Assembly: GCA_015075405.1 (NCBI GenBank)
Contig: JABTUK010000002.1
Location: 186,001-250,000 of the forward strand
Origin: Anaerolineales bacterium
GTDB lineage: Bacteria > Chloroflexota > Anaerolineae > 4572-78 > J111
Direction of reading: 5' to 3'
Length of the DNA: 64,000 bases
The notes beneath the pieces were generated by a model. The model was not told where the DNA came from and did not search any database. It saw only the letters and a list, made by a program, of their open reading frames with translations. The position numbers and the translations under genes are program-made. Shown piece by piece: positions 49,853 through 57,558 of this stretch; within the stretch, counting starts at the first letter, position 1, and each line of letters starts with the position of its first letter.

Positions 49853-50833
49853 TTAAACTTGAGTTTTTCGGCGAACCAAAATCCAGCCACTCACCAGCAG
49901 ACCCACCCCAACGATTAACAGCAGCCAGATATTGGAGAAAATCGAGGTGGTTTCGCTGCCAGAGGTTGGTAACTGGGCTGGAGCTGCTTCCTGCGCCGGC
50001 ACATTGACAATATCCGGCTGCATTGCGCCTAAGGCGGTTAACAATTCGGTCTTTTCCTGTTCTGGCACACTAAACGTATCCAAAGCCTTGACCAAATCTT
50101 CAACCAGGGCAGTGAAATCAGCATCGGTGATGCCCAGACCGGCATGAGCTTCGCGCATACTGCGCCCGCTGTAGATGCAAGGGCCACCGCTAGCCTGACA
50201 GATCTGCTCCACCAGCAACTTGTTTAGCCGGGTCAGGTCGGTGTTGGCAAAGAAGCTGTTGATCCGAGTATCGGCCGCCACATTTTTGAGAAATTCATCA
50301 ACCACTGCCTGGATAGCTGCCTGACCGCCCAGAAGATCGTACAGGGAAGATCCGGCGACAGGCGCTAGATCGGCCGAATGTTCATCCTGTAAAGGCGGCA
50401 CATTGACAATATCCGGCTGCATTGCGCCTAAGGCGGTTAACAGTTCGGTCTTTTCCTGTTCTGGCACACTAAACGTATCCAGAGCCTTGACCAAATCCTC
50501 AACCAGGGCAGTGAAGTCCGCATCGGTGATGCCTAGACCGGCGTGAGCTTCGCGCATGCTGCGCCCGCTGTAGGTACAAGGGCCGCCTGTTGCCTGGCAA
50601 ATTTGCTCCACCAGTAACTTGTTTAGCCGGGCCAGGTCGGTATTGGCGAAGAAACTGTTGATCCGATCATCTGCGGCTACATTTTTGAGAAATTCATCAA
50701 CCACTGCCTGGATGGCTGGTTGTCCCCCTAACCGATCATAGAGAGAATTTCCCTGGGCCGCAACGGGCCTGCCTTGCCCCAGCAACAAGGTCAAAGCCAC
50801 CAGGATAACAAAATAACGAAACAGCTTAAACAT
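49853..50833 (-). CDS. Exported tandem truncated hemoglobin with C-terminal anchor
   Basis: A 326-residue protein. Residues 1-26 are a signal peptide (VILVALTLLLGQGRPVAAQG). Two near-identical group-1 truncated globin domains follow (about 30-145 and 165-280), each with YDxLGGQxAIQAVVDEFLKN, the proximal His in RSMREAHAGLGIT and a Cys pair (CQA.GGPC) that could form a disulfide outside the cell. The B10 Tyr of typical trHbN is Leu here. The C terminus has LPTSG, a hydrophobic helix and RRK, like a sortase or membrane-anchor signal. Heme binding is expected; the role (NO or O2 handling at the surface) is inference. The gene is upstream of hemA. Confidence 0.82.
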   Translation of the reverse strand: MFKLFRYFVILVALTLLLGQGRPVAAQGNSLYDRLGGQPAIQAVVDEFLKNVAADDRINSFFANTDLARLNKLLVEQICQATGGPCTYSGRSMREAHAGLGITDADFTALVEDLVKALDTFSVPEQEKTELLTALGAMQPDIVNVPPLQDEHSADLAPVAGSSLYDLLGGQAAIQAVVDEFLKNVAADTRINSFFANTDLTRLNKLLVEQICQASGGPCIYSGRSMREAHAGLGITDADFTALVEDLVKALDTFSVPEQEKTELLTALGAMQPDIVNVPAQEAAPAQLPTSGSETTSIFSNIWLLLIVGVGLLVSGWILVRRKTQV

Positions 50834-50867
50834 AGATATCCTCCTCTGGTATAAAAAATTATAATAG

Positions 50868-50883
50868 TTGCAATTATTTGCAA
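50868..50883. promoter_or_regulatory. TTGCAATTATTTGCAA site upstream of the globin gene
   Basis: Two palindromic TTGCAA units spaced by four bases. A near copy, TTGCGATTAATTGCAG, is at 62798-62813 and a half site at 47657-47684. Fur-family-like spacing is suggestive but unproven. Confidence 0.45.
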
Positions 50884-50912
50884 ATTATTAATATTACCAA
50901 ATGATAATATTA

Positions 50913-50932
50913 ATAATAACATATGTTATTAT
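50913..50932. promoter_or_regulatory. Perfect 20-bp palindrome upstream of the globin gene
   Basis: ATAATAACATATGTTATTAT is a perfect palindrome in an AT-rich region about 80 bases from the globin start. It could be an operator; no regulator gene is nearby. Confidence 0.45.
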
Positions 50933-50989
50933 ATCGGTCTTGTGGATCACTTTCCAGATCAAAAAGTGCTCATTTTTTGCTCATTTTTA

Positions 50990-52813
50990 TGATAACTCAT
51001 CTTTCGATAAAAATTGAGAGGCTATGGCGGAATTGGAGCAGAAGCCACAGCCAAGTCGGTGTAAATTGAAATTGGTAAGTCAAGCAGAGTTAAGATCCGA
51101 ATTTGTAACGGCGATAAAGGTGTCACGTGTTTAATGGTCTGATGGGGCAATTGCACCAGGGTCAAGGTCACATTTTGGAAAGCGTGCAACAGCCGCTCCG
51201 TGGTTGGACGGGCGGTGGCTCGGGTTGGGTTGCCTGGGTACAATCCGACCAACGGTTCGGGTTGGGCGACCAAGTTACGCCGGACCACAAACTCAACCAG
51301 GGTCAAGACCATCAAGGCCAGGGTCAAGAGCCGGACCAGTCCTTGCAGATGATCTTCCCGTTTCAGATAGACCGGCCGCAGCCCCAACGGTCGGCCTTTC
51401 AAGCGAGAGAAATCGTGCTCAATTTGGGGACTGCCGCGATAAGCCAGGACGGCCTGGGCCAGGGACAAGTCGGTGGTGGGCGCATTGGTGACATACAAGC
51501 GCCAGCCCAAGTGCCGCTGAGCCTCAGCCACCGCTGTTTCCTGGCGACTGATCTTAAGTTCATAACGGACTTTGACCTCGGTCTCAGCCGGGCGGTCTTT
51601 GTACTTGCGCCGCTGACGGACGCTTTCAAGGCGCTGGTAGGTCACCTGAAGCAACCCCTTGACCCGATGGCTCTCCAAAATAGCCTCGGCTTCAGCCTGC
51701 AACGGGCCCAACTCGGTCCATTGGTGTTTGCCCCGACCCGGTGGCGGGGTCAAGGCCCGCAGCTTGGCTTCGGCGTGAGCCAACCGTTTGGTCAAGCCCT
51801 GCTGGCCTTGTTGGGCCCAGCTGGGCGAATAGATGACCAACACCCGTTCCGACCAGGTCACCACTTGCTCCTTAACCACAGCCGTTTGGCTACGGCTGGT
51901 CTCGTAGCCTTGCGCCAGCAGCCGAGGCTGGTCCTCATCGCCATCCGGGTCAACGACATCGGTCAGCGTTTGCTCCTTGGACCAGACCGGTTCCAGCAAC
52001 TGGTTCAACAACTCGGCTTGTTGGCCTTTCAGGCTCAAGGGGGTCAGGTAGTAATCACCCTCATGGGCCAGCGTCGCCCGGGTCAGCAGCGCTTCCATTT
52101 TGCTGTCCCCGATGTACAACAAGCCGGTTCGGTTCAAAACGGTGCGCACTTGTTGCCAGACCGGCAGGTACAGGCTGTCATCGGCCCGATTGCCCCCCAC
52201 AATCAAGGTCGCCAGAGGCAAGCCCAGCGGGTCCAACGCTCCCAACATCACCTTAAACTGGGCCAGGTCCGGCCGATGATCCTTGCTCACCCCGTAGGCA
52301 AACAAGCTCCCCTCGGCCGGGTCATGATAAACCGCCGCGCTGGTACTATCCAGCCGGACTTGCTCACTCGGCAATTGATACGCCCGGACCAGATGTTCGC
52401 CCAGTTGTTGTTCGATCTGGCTCCAAGCTACGTCATCACTCAAGTACCGCAGCACATCACCCAACCGGTCATCCGAAAAGTCACTCGCCGCCTCCAAGCC
52501 AGGCAGCAAGTTCTGCAAACTACTCAACCGGCTAGTCGCCCACGGCTCGACAAAACTCAGCCGATGATCCGCCTCCGACAAAATAAAGCTCAACCAGCCG
52601 ACCACCGTCCAGCCTATACTCAGCCCTTGTCGATTGCCATGCGCTTCAATTACCCGATCAATAATTTCTGGAAGGCCCATGCGGTGCTGCTGAGCCACCA
52701 ACAGGGGTATGTCATCGATCCGTTCAGTTTGGATGTCTACTTCTGCCATAGTGGCACAAGTTTAACTCAATTCGGTTTTTAAGGTCAAAAATTTGTCGAA
52801 AGACAAGTGATAA
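50990..52813. mobile_element. IS1634-type insertion sequence
   Basis: A single transposase gene between imperfect terminal repeats that share TCTTTCGAYAAA (left about 50995-51012; right, complement, about 52790-52810). The ends are approximate, and I could not define a target duplication. Confidence 0.65.
51022..52749 (-). CDS. IS1634-family transposase
   Basis: A 575-residue DDE transposase. The N-terminal DUF4277-like start (DDIPLLVAQQHRMGLPEIIDR), first Asp in QVRLDSTSAAVY, second in LLYIGDSKMEALLTR and the C-terminal catalytic Glu region IEHDFSRLKGRPLGLRPVYLKR are visible. The frame is intact. The long antisense frames opposite it are shadows. Confidence 0.88.
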   Translation of the reverse strand: MAEVDIQTERIDDIPLLVAQQHRMGLPEIIDRVIEAHGNRQGLSIGWTVVGWLSFILSEADHRLSFVEPWATSRLSSLQNLLPGLEAASDFSDDRLGDVLRYLSDDVAWSQIEQQLGEHLVRAYQLPSEQVRLDSTSAAVYHDPAEGSLFAYGVSKDHRPDLAQFKVMLGALDPLGLPLATLIVGGNRADDSLYLPVWQQVRTVLNRTGLLYIGDSKMEALLTRATLAHEGDYYLTPLSLKGQQAELLNQLLEPVWSKEQTLTDVVDPDGDEDQPRLLAQGYETSRSQTAVVKEQVVTWSERVLVIYSPSWAQQGQQGLTKRLAHAEAKLRALTPPPGRGKHQWTELGPLQAEAEAILESHRVKGLLQVTYQRLESVRQRRKYKDRPAETEVKVRYELKISRQETAVAEAQRHLGWRLYVTNAPTTDLSLAQAVLAYRGSPQIEHDFSRLKGRPLGLRPVYLKREDHLQGLVRLLTLALMVLTLVEFVVRRNLVAQPEPLVGLYPGNPTRATARPTTERLLHAFQNVTLTLVQLPHQTIKHVTPLSPLQIRILTLLDLPISIYTDLAVASAPIPP

Positions 52814-52847
52814 TTGGTAAAAGTTGGATTGGCATCGAAATCTAAAC

Positions 52848-52876
52848 TTGCTCAGTGAGCAACAAAGACCTATAAT
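52848..52876 (+). promoter_or_regulatory. Candidate promoter of the sulfur-gene leader
   Basis: TTGCTC (52848-52853) and TATAAT (52871-52876) with a 17-base spacer, just outside the IS right end. A transcript from here would have a leader of about 230 bases before the tusA-like gene. Confidence 0.5.
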
Positions 52877-52882
52877 TCCGCA

Positions 52883-53115
52883 ACTTAAACACGAAAGTGT
52901 CTGGCCCTTTGCCAGGAAAAATGATGATAATTATGGCTAATTACCGCTGCATTTGAGCTGAAGTCACGGTTGCCAGTTGGCAACTGTTGCTGAACCTGCG
53001 CACGCCAGGGAGCGGTGAAAAGGCCACCCCCTGAAATCCTCTCGTAGCTGGTCGTCCCTGCGACCGCTGCTGGCGTGTGCTGGCAGCGGTTTTTTGTTTC
53101 TGGATAACGAGCAAG
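52883..53115 (+). ncRNA. Candidate structured 5' leader (attenuator or riboswitch-like)
   Basis: Between the candidate promoter and the tusA-like gene lies a gene-free leader with several stems: GTTGCC/GGCAAC (52970 region), GGTG/CACC with a GAAAAG loop, GTCG/CGAC, and a final intrinsic terminator (53063-53095). The order of structured RNA then terminator before a biosynthetic operon fits transcription attenuation. I cannot match it to a named riboswitch class. Confidence 0.4.
53063..53095 (+). terminator. Intrinsic terminator in the leader
   Basis: ACCGCTGC pairs with GCAGCGGT around a 12-nt loop and runs into a tract of six T. It precedes the operon, so it would act as an attenuator rather than an operon end. 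Confidence 0.8.
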
Positions 53116-53340
53116 ATGGCGACGACAAAACCCGACTGGTCTTACACTCACGAATTTGACGGCGGCGAGCAAGAGTGCGGTGAACTCTTGCTCGACCTGC
53201 GGCTCTATTTTGACCCCCTTGAACCGGGCGCACGGGTCTGAGTCACTGCCCACGACCCCGGCGCATGGATTGACCTGCCCGCCTGTCGCCGGGTAACAGG
53301 TCCCCATTCTTATAAGTCGAGGTTTATATATGATGAATGA
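53116..53340 (+). pseudogene. TusA-family sulfur carrier gene with an in-frame UGA
   Basis: The frame encodes a TusA/SirA-like protein, MATTKPDWSYTHEFDGGEQ, then ECGELLLDLRLYFDPLEPGARV, a TGA stop (53239-53241), and continues VTAHDPGAWIDLPACRRVTG to a stop overlapping the dsrE start. The active-site Cys is in ECGELLL. The stop aligns with a beta strand where homologs have Arg/Leu, so a CGA-to-TGA change is the likeliest cause. A selenocysteine role is unlikely because the position does not align with a Cys. Other genes here use UGA as stop. Confidence 0.6.
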
Positions 53341-53689
53341 TTCAACCAAACGAACTGCTCCTGTCATTTTGATTGCCAATGATGGGATGGGAAAAGCCGA
53401 TCAGCCTTTACCCCATAAACTCATCCACACCTATCTGAGTTTGCTGGTCGAGCACAAGCTGTTCCCGGCGGCGATTTGTTTTTATACCGAGGGGGTCAAG
53501 CTGGTCGTCGAAGGATCGCCGGTACTTGATTTATTGCAGGCTCTTGAGACAAACGGTGTGCCTCTGATTATTTGTCAGACCTGTCTGAATCACTTCGGTC
53601 TGGCCGACAACGTTAAGGTGGGGATCGTCGGGGGTATGACCGACATTATCGAGGCTCAATGGCGGGCTGACAAGGTAATTACGCTTTAG
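53330..53689 (+). CDS. DsrE/YedF-C-type protein (paralog 2)
   Basis: A 119-residue paralog of the protein at 45261, with LIANDGMGKADQPLPHKLI, CFYTEGVKLVVEGSPVLDLL and IICQTCLNHFGL, and the C terminus GGMTDIIEAQWRADKVITL. With the TusA-like gene it forms a split version of YedF. The start (ATG 53330 or 53333) overlaps the TusA-like frame, indicating coupling. It probably relays sulfur or selenium between proteins of this operon. Confidence 0.88.
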   Translation: MMNDSTKRTAPVILIANDGMGKADQPLPHKLIHTYLSLLVEHKLFPAAICFYTEGVKLVVEGSPVLDLLQALETNGVPLIICQTCLNHFGLADNVKVGIVGGMTDIIEAQWRADKVITL

Positions 53690-53726
53690 CACTGCCAAAC
53701 GTTCAATACGCTTCAAGAAAGGAGGG

Positions 53727-54206
53727 ATGGCCGGAATAATCATTATGACCCAAACGGATGGTCAATTCCAGTGGAGCGTCCGCGTGAGCGCCAACCAGCA
53801 AAATCGGGCGGTGGTTTTTGTCCGCAAACATCGCTACGAAGTGGGGTTGCCGCTTCATTTTGACGAGGAATACGAGCAGATTGCCGCACTGGAATATGTG
53901 CTGGGGGCAATAGGGGCGGATATCGTCAACGGGCTGCAAGCCCTGGCCCGGAAGCGGCGACTGAGCCTGGACTATGTTGAGGCCGTGGTTCAGGGTGAAC
54001 TCAACAATCCCTTAACCTATCTCGACGTCGCCGGTGAGCAGGGCCATCCGGGGCTGGAATGGGTGGCGATCAAGGTCTATGTCAGTTCACTGGAACCGGA
54101 AGAGCAAATCCATCAATTATGGAAGGATGTTTTGGCGCGTTCGCCGTTGGTGCGCACCTTCCAAAAAGCCGTTCAGTTGGAATTAAATCTACAAATAACT
54201 TTATAA
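53727..54206 (+). CDS. OsmC-family protein
   Basis: A 159-residue OsmC/Ohr-like protein: FQWSVRVSANQQNRAVVFVRKHRY, GLPLHFDEEYEQIAALEYVLGAIGADIVNGLQALARKRRL and the final strand VRTFQKAVQLELNLQITL. The helix that normally carries a peroxidatic Cys reads ALEYVLGAIGADIVNGL, so no Cys is present at that place and peroxidase activity is unlikely. It may bind or carry a thiol. The AGGAGG is one base from ATG 53727; ATG 53745 is an alternative start. Confidence 0.78.
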   Translation: MAGIIIMTQTDGQFQWSVRVSANQQNRAVVFVRKHRYEVGLPLHFDEEYEQIAALEYVLGAIGADIVNGLQALARKRRLSLDYVEAVVQGELNNPLTYLDVAGEQGHPGLEWVAIKVYVSSLEPEEQIHQLWKDVLARSPLVRTFQKAVQLELNLQITL

Positions 54207-54221
54207 CTGAGGAGGATTACG

Positions 54222-55373
54222 ATGTACAGACTTACGTCCGACCAACAAGTGATTGTCGCCCAGGCCCGCGAAATTGCTGAAAAATCCATCGGTCCGAATG
54301 CCGATAAAACCGACAGTGAGGGCCGCTTTCCCCAGGAGTCCATTGACGCTCTGGCCGCAGCCGGCTTTCTTGGCCTGACCATCGCCCCGGAATACGGGGG
54401 CAGGGGGCAGGGGCTGCGGGTAGCCTGCGCTGTCATAGAGGAAATTGCCCAGCGCTGCCCTTCGACCGCAATGGTCTACATGATGCACCTGTGCGGCGTC
54501 GCCACTTACAGCGCCGCAGCGGATAAAACCGCCGATTATCTCCGCGCTGCGGCGGCTGGCAAACATCTGAGCACCCTGGCCTGGAGCGAAAAAGGCTCGC
54601 GCAGCCAATTTTGGGCGCCGGTCAGCCAGGCGGTCAGGAATAATGGGGTAGTCCGTCTGAGTGCTGAGAAATCCTGGGTCACTTCCGCCGGCCATGCCGA
54701 TGGCTATGTCGTCTCCACCCAGTGGGCCGATGCCCAAAGCCCGCTCCAATCTATGCTTTACCTGGTGCTGCGCGAGGATCAAGGGGTAAGTGTGGCCGGC
54801 CCCTGGACAGCCCTGGGCATGCGCGGTAATGCCAGCGCCCCGATGAAACTGGAGAGCGTCGCCGTTGGCCCGGAACACACCCTGTCTGAAGAGGGCAAGG
54901 GATTGGATATGATGCTCGGGGTGGTGCTGCCGGTCTTTCAACTCTGCCAGGCCGCGATTGCCGTGGGGATTTCCGAGGCAGCAGTTCAGACCACCCAGGG
55001 CCATCTGACCGGTCAGAGCTTTGCCCACTCCAACAGCAAACTGGCCGATCTGCCTAATCTACGAGCGCGGCTGGCCGAAATGCGCATCGAGACCGACAAG
55101 GCGCGGGCGCACCTGGTCAGTGTGATTGACGCGGTGGAAAACCCCGGCCCGCTGACCCAACTGTTGGTCCTGGAAACTAAAGCAGCCGCCGGGGAGACGG
55201 CCGTCAGAGTAACCGATATCGGCATGCGGGCCTGCGGCGGCGCAGCCTTCAGCAAGCACCTGGGGCTGGAACGCTACTTCCGTGATGCTCGCGCCGCCAT
55301 AGTGATGGCCCCTACCACCGACCACATCTACGACTTTATTGGCCGTGCTCTGTGCGGCATGGAGGTGTTCTGA
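54222..55373 (+). CDS. Acyl-CoA dehydrogenase-fold flavoprotein
   Basis: A 383-residue protein with the three-domain ACAD fold: helical N domain, beta domain (AEKSWVTSAGHADGYVVST) and helical C domain. The C-terminal catalytic Glu motif YEGT/S of true dehydrogenases is replaced by VMAPTTDHIYDFIGRAL, so it may be a flavin-dependent monooxygenase of the DszC/SfnC type or a redox protein instead. GGAGGATTAC precedes the ATG. It overlaps the next gene by one base. The sulfur-linked context favours an organosulfur substrate. Confidence 0.82.
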   Translation: MYRLTSDQQVIVAQAREIAEKSIGPNADKTDSEGRFPQESIDALAAAGFLGLTIAPEYGGRGQGLRVACAVIEEIAQRCPSTAMVYMMHLCGVATYSAAADKTADYLRAAAAGKHLSTLAWSEKGSRSQFWAPVSQAVRNNGVVRLSAEKSWVTSAGHADGYVVSTQWADAQSPLQSMLYLVLREDQGVSVAGPWTALGMRGNASAPMKLESVAVGPEHTLSEEGKGLDMMLGVVLPVFQLCQAAIAVGISEAAVQTTQGHLTGQSFAHSNSKLADLPNLRARLAEMRIETDKARAHLVSVIDAVENPGPLTQLLVLETKAAAGETAVRVTDIGMRACGGAAFSKHLGLERYFRDARAAIVMAPTTDHIYDFIGRALCGMEVF

Positions 55374-56194
55374 TGGATAAGCCGGTACTGGTCGGGGCTG
55401 TCATTTATGACCCTAAAGTTTCGGTCATCTGGGAGATTATCAGCGACTACTTCAACGCCAATGGCAGCCCGATGGACGTGGTTTTTTACACCAACTATGA
55501 GCTTCAAGTGGAGGCGCTGTTGCAAGGGCACATTGACATTGCCTGGAACTCGCCGTTGGCCTGGCTGGAGGCGCAGCACCGCTCCGGCGGAGCCTGTCGA
55601 GCCATTGCCATGCGCGATACCGACCGGGACCGGGTTTCCTACCTGGTCGTCCGCCAAAACAGCGGCCTTAACCAAATCGAGGCTTTACGTGGCAAAACAG
55701 TAGCGGTTGGGGCGAAAGACTCACCCCAGGCCACGCTTATTCCGATTGGACTGTTGCAGCGTCACGGCCTGGAACCTGGTCGCGATTTTCAGGTCAAGCG
55801 CTTTGACGTGCTGGTGGGTAAACATGGCGATCACATCGGCGGCGAGCGGCAGGCTTTCGACTGCCTGGCCGGCGGCGAGGCCGACGCCTGTGCCATGCTG
55901 GATTTCAACTGGCAAACCTGGACGGCTGACGGCATGATCAATCAAAATGAGTTCCACATTCTGGCCTTGACCGATAAGTTCGATCACTGCGTCTTCACCG
56001 TCCGCAATGAATTTTCCCCGGCCGTTGAGGAGAAGTGGCTGCAAGTCCTATTCTCGATGAGCTATGACAATCCCGACCACCGCCACATGATGGACCTGGA
56101 GGGTCTCAAAGCCTGGCTGCCCGGCCGCACCAGTGGCTTTGGCCCACTAACCGAAGCGGTAGCCAGGCAGCACTTTTTTGAGAAGGCGCTGTGA
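55373..56194 (+). CDS. Cytoplasmic PhnD/SsuA-like substrate-binding protein
   Basis: A 273-residue type-2 periplasmic-binding-fold protein without a signal peptide: VLVGAVIYDPKVSVIWEIISDYF, YELQVEALLQGHIDIAWNSPLAWL, LRGKTVAVGAKDSPQATLIPIGLL and a metal-like patch (GKHGDHIGGERQ). The lack of export signal means it acts in the cytosol, as a sensor or an enzyme; DszB-type desulfinases have the same fold. ATG 55373 overlaps the upstream stop by one base, and the end overlaps the methyltransferase start by 4 bases. Confidence 0.82.
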   Translation: MDKPVLVGAVIYDPKVSVIWEIISDYFNANGSPMDVVFYTNYELQVEALLQGHIDIAWNSPLAWLEAQHRSGGACRAIAMRDTDRDRVSYLVVRQNSGLNQIEALRGKTVAVGAKDSPQATLIPIGLLQRHGLEPGRDFQVKRFDVLVGKHGDHIGGERQAFDCLAGGEADACAMLDFNWQTWTADGMINQNEFHILALTDKFDHCVFTVRNEFSPAVEEKWLQVLFSMSYDNPDHRHMMDLEGLKAWLPGRTSGFGPLTEAVARQHFFEKAL

Positions 56195-57354
56195 GCAGGC
56201 CATCTTTGCCGCTGCTGCCGGTGACGATGGTGGGCAGTTGGCCCCGGCCCAAAGAACTGCTGCGGGCGCAAAAACAACTGCGCCAGGGCCAGTTGAGCCA
56301 AACTGCCTTCAACGCCCTGGCCGACCAGGCGGTTCTGAATGTACTGCGACTGCAAGAAGAGGCCGGGATGGACGTCGTCACTGATGGCGAGCAGCGCCGC
56401 GATAACTTCTACTCCTTTGTGGCGCAAAAACTGAGCGGGGTCAAACTGATGACCTTGCTGGAGATGCTGAACCTGATCGAGGACAAGGCCGGCTTCGAGC
56501 GCCTGTTACAAACGCTCGACGTGCCGGCCTACTCGATCAGCAACCCCACCTGCGTCGGCAAGATCGAGCGCCGCCAGCCGCTGGCGGTGGACGAACTGCG
56601 CTTCGTGAAGCAGCACACCGACAAGCCGGTGAAAATTCCCCTGCCGGGGCCATATCTGCTGACCCGGGCGATGTACGTGGCCGAAGCGACCCACCCCTTT
56701 TACCCTAACAAAGAAGACCTGGCTGAAGATGTCGTCCGTATTCTGCGCGATGAAGTGCAGGAGTTGATCGCCGCCGGGGCCGACTTCATTCAGTTCGACG
56801 AGCCAGTGCTAACCGAGCTGGTCTTTACCCAGGGTCAGACCCGCACTTTTATGTGCGCAGCCTTGGCCGCTCGCAAAGACCCGGCCGAAGAATTGGAATT
56901 CGCCGTCTCGCTCATCAATCGGGTATTGGAGGGAGCGGAAGGGGTACGCACCGGGCTGCATATCTGCCGGGGCAACTGGAGCCAGGACGAGTCCACCCTG
57001 CTGCGGGGCAGTTATGAGCCGTTGGCCCCTTACCTCGAGCGGATCAAGGTGCAGCAGTTGGTGCTGGAATACGCCACCGAGCGGGCCGGCGACCTGATTC
57101 CCTTTGAGGGTAAAGAGCTGGGGTTGGGTGTGGTCAATCCGCGTACAGTTAGGATCGAATCGCCAGAGGAGATTCAAACCTCAATTCGCCAAGCCCTGGC
57201 CTATTTCCCACCAGACCGGCTCTTTTTGAACCCCGACTGCGGCTTTGGCACTTTCTCCCATCGCCCGGTGAACAGCGCTGAAGTTGCCTTCCAAAAGCTC
57301 AGGGCCATCACCGAGGCAGCCCAATCCATCCGGCGCAAACTGGCTCCACATTGA
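56191..57354 (+). CDS. Core-MetE-like (cobalamin-independent methionine synthase C-terminal) methyltransferase
   Basis: A 387-residue TIM-barrel protein matching the C-terminal half of MetE. Zinc ligands are visible as His-x-Cys in GLHICRGN and Cys in FLNPDCGFGTF; GADFIQFDEPVLTEL is the conserved barrel segment. It lacks the N-terminal half of MetE, so it is a short form like archaeal core MetE or coenzyme M methyltransferases. It probably transfers a methyl group between a thiol and a carrier; methionine formation is one possibility. GTG 56191 overlaps the upstream stop. Confidence 0.85.
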   Translation: MSRPSLPLLPVTMVGSWPRPKELLRAQKQLRQGQLSQTAFNALADQAVLNVLRLQEEAGMDVVTDGEQRRDNFYSFVAQKLSGVKLMTLLEMLNLIEDKAGFERLLQTLDVPAYSISNPTCVGKIERRQPLAVDELRFVKQHTDKPVKIPLPGPYLLTRAMYVAEATHPFYPNKEDLAEDVVRILRDEVQELIAAGADFIQFDEPVLTELVFTQGQTRTFMCAALAARKDPAEELEFAVSLINRVLEGAEGVRTGLHICRGNWSQDESTLLRGSYEPLAPYLERIKVQQLVLEYATERAGDLIPFEGKELGLGVVNPRTVRIESPEEIQTSIRQALAYFPPDRLFLNPDCGFGTFSHRPVNSAEVAFQKLRAITEAAQSIRRKLAPH

Positions 57355-57501
57355 GAATATTAGATGTCATCCATCCCCCGGCGGCGAACATAAACGGACA
57401 CTTGCCACCGTCCGGCCTGGTTCAAAAACGCTCCATCGAGGCCAAAAATGTTGCCTCCTCTGGGTTCCAAATCGGCAGTAGCCCGACCCAAATCGGGAAC
57501 A

Positions 57502-57532
57502 ATCTTCTTGACAGAGAAGATGGAGTTTTTTT
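57502..57532 (+). terminator. Intrinsic terminator of the sulfur operon
   Basis: ATCTTCT/AGAAGAT stem with a 6-nt loop, then GGAG and seven T residues. A second stem CCCGA/TCGGG lies just before it (57482-57497). It lies 150 bases after the methyltransferase stop and before the convergent ABC genes. Confidence 0.8.
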
Positions 57533-57558
57533 AACTCAATGTCAAAAAGTTATGACTG

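Noticed and set aside
49853..50833. Duplication in the globin gene as an assembly artefact
   Set aside because: The two halves differ at many positions, including residues, and the linker between them is unique, so it is a real tandem duplication.
51127..52782. 551-codon open frame on the plus strand
   Set aside because: It lies wholly opposite the IS1634-type transposase, which has clear family motifs; the antisense frame is a GC-codon shadow.
53239..53241. UGA as selenocysteine codon
   Set aside because: The position aligns with Arg/Leu in TusA homologs, not with the active-site Cys, and no convincing SECIS element was seen directly after it.
52885..53379. 164-codon minus-strand open frame before dsrE
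   Set aside because: It covers the structured leader and the TusA-like frame on the opposite strand and has no family resemblance; the plus-strand reading has homology.
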